From an uncultured Bacteroidales bacterium (GTDB lineage Bacteria > Bacteroidota > Bacteroidia > Bacteroidales > UBA932), in contig CAKUYG010000099.1 in assembly GCA_934702165.1 (NCBI GenBank), positions 1 to 7,913 on the forward strand: a stretch of 7,913 nucleotides of DNA, read 5' to 3'. This document shows positions 6,123-7,913 of this stretch, piece after piece (position 1 is the first letter of the stretch; every line of letters starts with the position of its first letter). The translations under genes and the position numbers were made by a program. The notes below the pieces were generated by a model. That model was not told where the DNA came from and made no database searches. It was given only the letters and a program-made list of their open reading frames with translations.

Positions 6123-7625
6123 ATGCAAACCAGAATCATCCTTGCCCTCCTGCCGCTGCTTGCAGGAGCGTGCAGCCAGAACGTGGAGTATTTCCCTGCC
6201 AGACAGGCATCGGAAATCAACCCGGACACCCATCTTGTACTCACATTCAAAGAAGCGCCGACCGCTGGAGAGGCCGGGTTCATCCGCATTTGGGACGCAG
6301 TCTCAGGCGAATGCGTGGACAGTCTCGACCTCAGCCTCCCTTCCGGTCTCACCGAGAGCCGCACCTACGGCGAAGACTGCGACTACACCAAAGTTCCTTA
6401 TGACTATTCCCGAGACTTTGTCGCGACCAACCGCAACACCATCCCGGGGACTCCCTCCGGCACAGCCGAGCCAACCCCGCGCGACATGCAGCTCACCATC
6501 ATCGGCGGCTTCACCGACGGCTTCCGCTTCCATCCGGTGATAGTACACGACAACACGGCGACCATCTACCCGCACAACAACATGCTCGAATATGGTCATG
6601 AATACTACGTCACCATAGACGAGGGAGCCATCGTGTGCGGAGGGTTCAAGGGCATAAAGAAAGGAGAATGGAGTTTCACCACCAAGGCCTCCGGTCCAGT
6701 TGATCCGAAGCACCTGAGGGTCAACGCCGACGGGAGCGGGGACTTCAACACCGTGCAGGGGGCTCTGGACGCAGTGCCTGACTTCTGCAAGGACACCACG
6801 ACAATAGAGATAGCCGCCGGCGACTACGAGGAGATAGTATATGCGCGCAACAAGACAAACGTCATCATCAAAGGGGCGGGCAAGGACGCGACCAAAGTCC
6901 ACTATGCCAACAACGAGGTCTTCAACCCCCACCCTCTCACAGTCAAGACCAACGAGTGGCCGGGGACCTTCCCGTCACGCCGCGCCGCGTTCGCTCTGGA
7001 CAACTGCAGCGACATCACCATTGAAGACATCACCATCGCCACCGACCTCAAAGGCCAGGCAGAGGGACTTCTGCTCAACGGAGAACGCATAGCCATGTAC
7101 AACGTGCGCATCATCGGTTCAGGCGATGCTCTCCAGGCCAACGGCACCATCTACATGCAGGACAGCGAGCTGATCGGAGACGGAGACACCATCCTCGGAC
7201 GCGGCAGCCTGTTTGCCTACCACAGCAGTTTCTACAACCACGGCGGCCCGTTCTCCTGGGTACGCAACGTCAGTCCGGCACACGGAGACGTGTTCGTGGA
7301 GTGCCATTTCGAGGGACTTCCCGACAAACCGGCGGACTACGGACGCACAAACACAAACCACGGCACGGGCTATCCGGACGCGGAATTTGTGGTAATCAAC
7401 TGCACCACCCGCCATTTCAACCCGGAAGGTTGGAGCAGCATCGGCTTCAAGAGTGCCAAGATGTTCGAATGCCAGACCCGCGACGCCGACAGCGGCAAGC
7501 TCGTGGACACCTCGAAAAGACATGAGTGGTCCCGCCAGCTCGACCCGGTCAAGGACAAGAAGCTCATTGCGGACTACTCTGACCCCGCCTTCGTGCTGAA
7601 CGGCTGGAAGCCTGAAGTAAGATAA
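6123..7625 (+). CDS. Pectinesterase-family (CE8) lipoprotein with N-terminal Ig-like region
   Basis: Pectin methylesterases remove methyl groups from homogalacturonan, opening it to lyases and hydrolases. The 500-aa product starts with a lipoprotein signal peptide (MQTRIILALLPLLAGAC, lipidated Cys17). Residues after the Cys (SQNVEYF) lack an acidic surface-export signal, so a periplasm-facing anchor is as likely as display. Residues about 30-188 look like an Ig-like (Big_5-type) region: NPDTHLVLTF to GEWSFTTK. The beta-helix catalytic domain (about 196-495) begins DGSGDFNTVQGALDAVP. By alignment from memory with Erwinia PemA, Q312, D335, D355 (GDGDTILG) and R408 fit Q153, D178, D199 and R267. 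However, the Gln before the first Asp is Gly334, and GRPW is replaced by GRTN. It is therefore a divergent member whose activity is inferred. It lies 18 nt after nadD and 1 nt before another esterase gene. Confidence 0.88.
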   Translation: MQTRIILALLPLLAGACSQNVEYFPARQASEINPDTHLVLTFKEAPTAGEAGFIRIWDAVSGECVDSLDLSLPSGLTESRTYGEDCDYTKVPYDYSRDFVATNRNTIPGTPSGTAEPTPRDMQLTIIGGFTDGFRFHPVIVHDNTATIYPHNNMLEYGHEYYVTIDEGAIVCGGFKGIKKGEWSFTTKASGPVDPKHLRVNADGSGDFNTVQGALDAVPDFCKDTTTIEIAAGDYEEIVYARNKTNVIIKGAGKDATKVHYANNEVFNPHPLTVKTNEWPGTFPSRRAAFALDNCSDITIEDITIATDLKGQAEGLLLNGERIAMYNVRIIGSGDALQANGTIYMQDSELIGDGDTILGRGSLFAYHSSFYNHGGPFSWVRNVSPAHGDVFVECHFEGLPDKPADYGRTNTNHGTGYPDAEFVVINCTTRHFNPEGWSSIGFKSAKMFECQTRDADSGKLVDTSKRHEWSRQLDPVKDKKLIADYSDPAFVLNGWKPEVR

Positions 7626-7626
7626 G

Positions 7627-7913
7627 ATGCCAAGACACATAGCTTTATGCGCAGCCCTCATACTGGGCTGTGCATTCTCATTGGGGGGACAGACGGACAG
7701 GGAGGCCCATCTCCAGTGGATGCAGGAGAACCTCCCCGAGTGCCCGGAATTCAACATGTGGCAGTCCGCAAGCGGCACGCTTCCGCCTGATTTCAGCAGC
7801 CTCAGGAGCGACAACAGACTCCCTGACCCGCTGCGTTTCGAAGATGGGACCATGGTCCACACAGAAAGCGACTGGCAGCGCAGACGCGCGGAAATCCTCT
7901 CCCTGTACGAGGA
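7627..7913 (+). CDS. Secreted alpha/beta-hydrolase-type carbohydrate esterase, N-terminal part only
   Basis: 95 codons are visible before the right edge. The product begins with a signal peptide (MPRHIALCAALILGCAFSLG, cleaved around residues 21-22). A lipoprotein reading at Cys15 is possible but the preceding hydrophobic run is short. The mature start has LQWMQENLPECPEFNMW, then GTLPPDF and LPDPLRFEDGTMVHTESDW followed by QRRRAEILSLYE. The pattern LPDPLxFxDGxxVxTxxDWxxRRxEI is typical of the N-terminus of bacterial glucuronoyl-esterase/acetylxylan-esterase-like alpha/beta hydrolases (CE15-like). The catalytic Ser-His-acid residues lie outside, so family and activity are tentative. The ATG is 1 nt past the pectinesterase stop, so the two are almost certainly cotranscribed, which suggests joint removal of ester groups from plant cell-wall polymers. 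Confidence 0.75.
   Translation, partial: MPRHIALCAALILGCAFSLGGQTDREAHLQWMQENLPECPEFNMWQSASGTLPPDFSSLRSDNRLPDPLRFEDGTMVHTESDWQRRRAEILSLYE

Noticed and set aside
6303..6932. 209-aa open frame on the minus strand inside the pectinesterase gene
   Set aside because: It is fully antisense to a well-supported CDS, has no recognisable motif, and high-GC coding DNA often leaves long antisense frames open.
7119..7862. 247-aa open frame on the minus strand across the pectinesterase/esterase junction
   Set aside because: It is antisense to two genes with clear signal peptides and family motifs. No domain or promoter was seen for it.
1..7913. Mobile elements, CRISPR arrays, tRNA or rRNA genes
   Set aside because: No transposase or integrase motif, no regularly spaced direct repeats outside the S1 domain repeats, and no cloverleaf or rRNA sequence was recognised on either strand. 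The spacers are all under about 115 bp.

Overview
The window looks like chromosomal DNA from a member of the order Bacteroidales (phylum Bacteroidota) with fairly high GC content. Three things point there. Promoters match the Bacteroidota -7 consensus TAnnTTTG. Start codons mostly lack a Shine-Dalgarno sequence and sit behind A/T-rich leaders. The protein types also fit: a multi-domain S1 with an extended acidic N-terminus, a 334-aa class II aldolase, a gmk-nadD pair, and a lipoprotein pectinesterase with an N-terminal Ig-like region. TAG, TAA and TGA are all used as ordinary stops, so the standard bacterial code applies. Genus cannot be fixed from the sequence alone.

Layout. Positions 1-1508 (minus) hold most of rpsA (ribosomal protein S1, C-terminus off the left edge), behind a well-formed promoter and a leader with a GC-rich hairpin. 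Positions 1607-2560 (minus) hold corA (Mg2+/divalent cation channel), which is divergent from mntP (2674-3216, plus; Mn2+ exporter). The 113-bp corA/mntP spacer carries a long near-perfect inverted repeat whose arms contain the two opposing -7 elements. mntP converges on recR (3213-3827, minus), and their stop codons overlap. recR lies directly behind fbaA (3828-4832, minus): the fbaA TAG is followed with no gap, and in the same frame, by a TTG that starts recR.

After an 82-bp AT-rich divergent promoter region, the plus strand reads gmk (4915-5484), nadD (5475-6104, overlapping gmk by 10 bp), a CE8-type pectinesterase lipoprotein (6123-7625), and the start of a secreted alpha/beta-hydrolase-type carbohydrate esterase (7627 to the right edge). 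Gaps in this run are -10, 18 and 1 nt, and no internal promoter was seen.

Most of the window is housekeeping: translation, glycolysis, nucleotide and NAD synthesis, recombination repair and metal homeostasis. The right end moves into plant cell-wall (probably pectin) de-esterification. I see no clearly new defence, mobile or RNA system. The points most worth checking are the corA/mntP palindromic divergent promoter, the in-frame TAG|TTG junction of fbaA and recR, the atypical active-site residues of the pectinesterase, and the apparent continuity of a housekeeping operon into carbohydrate esterase genes.
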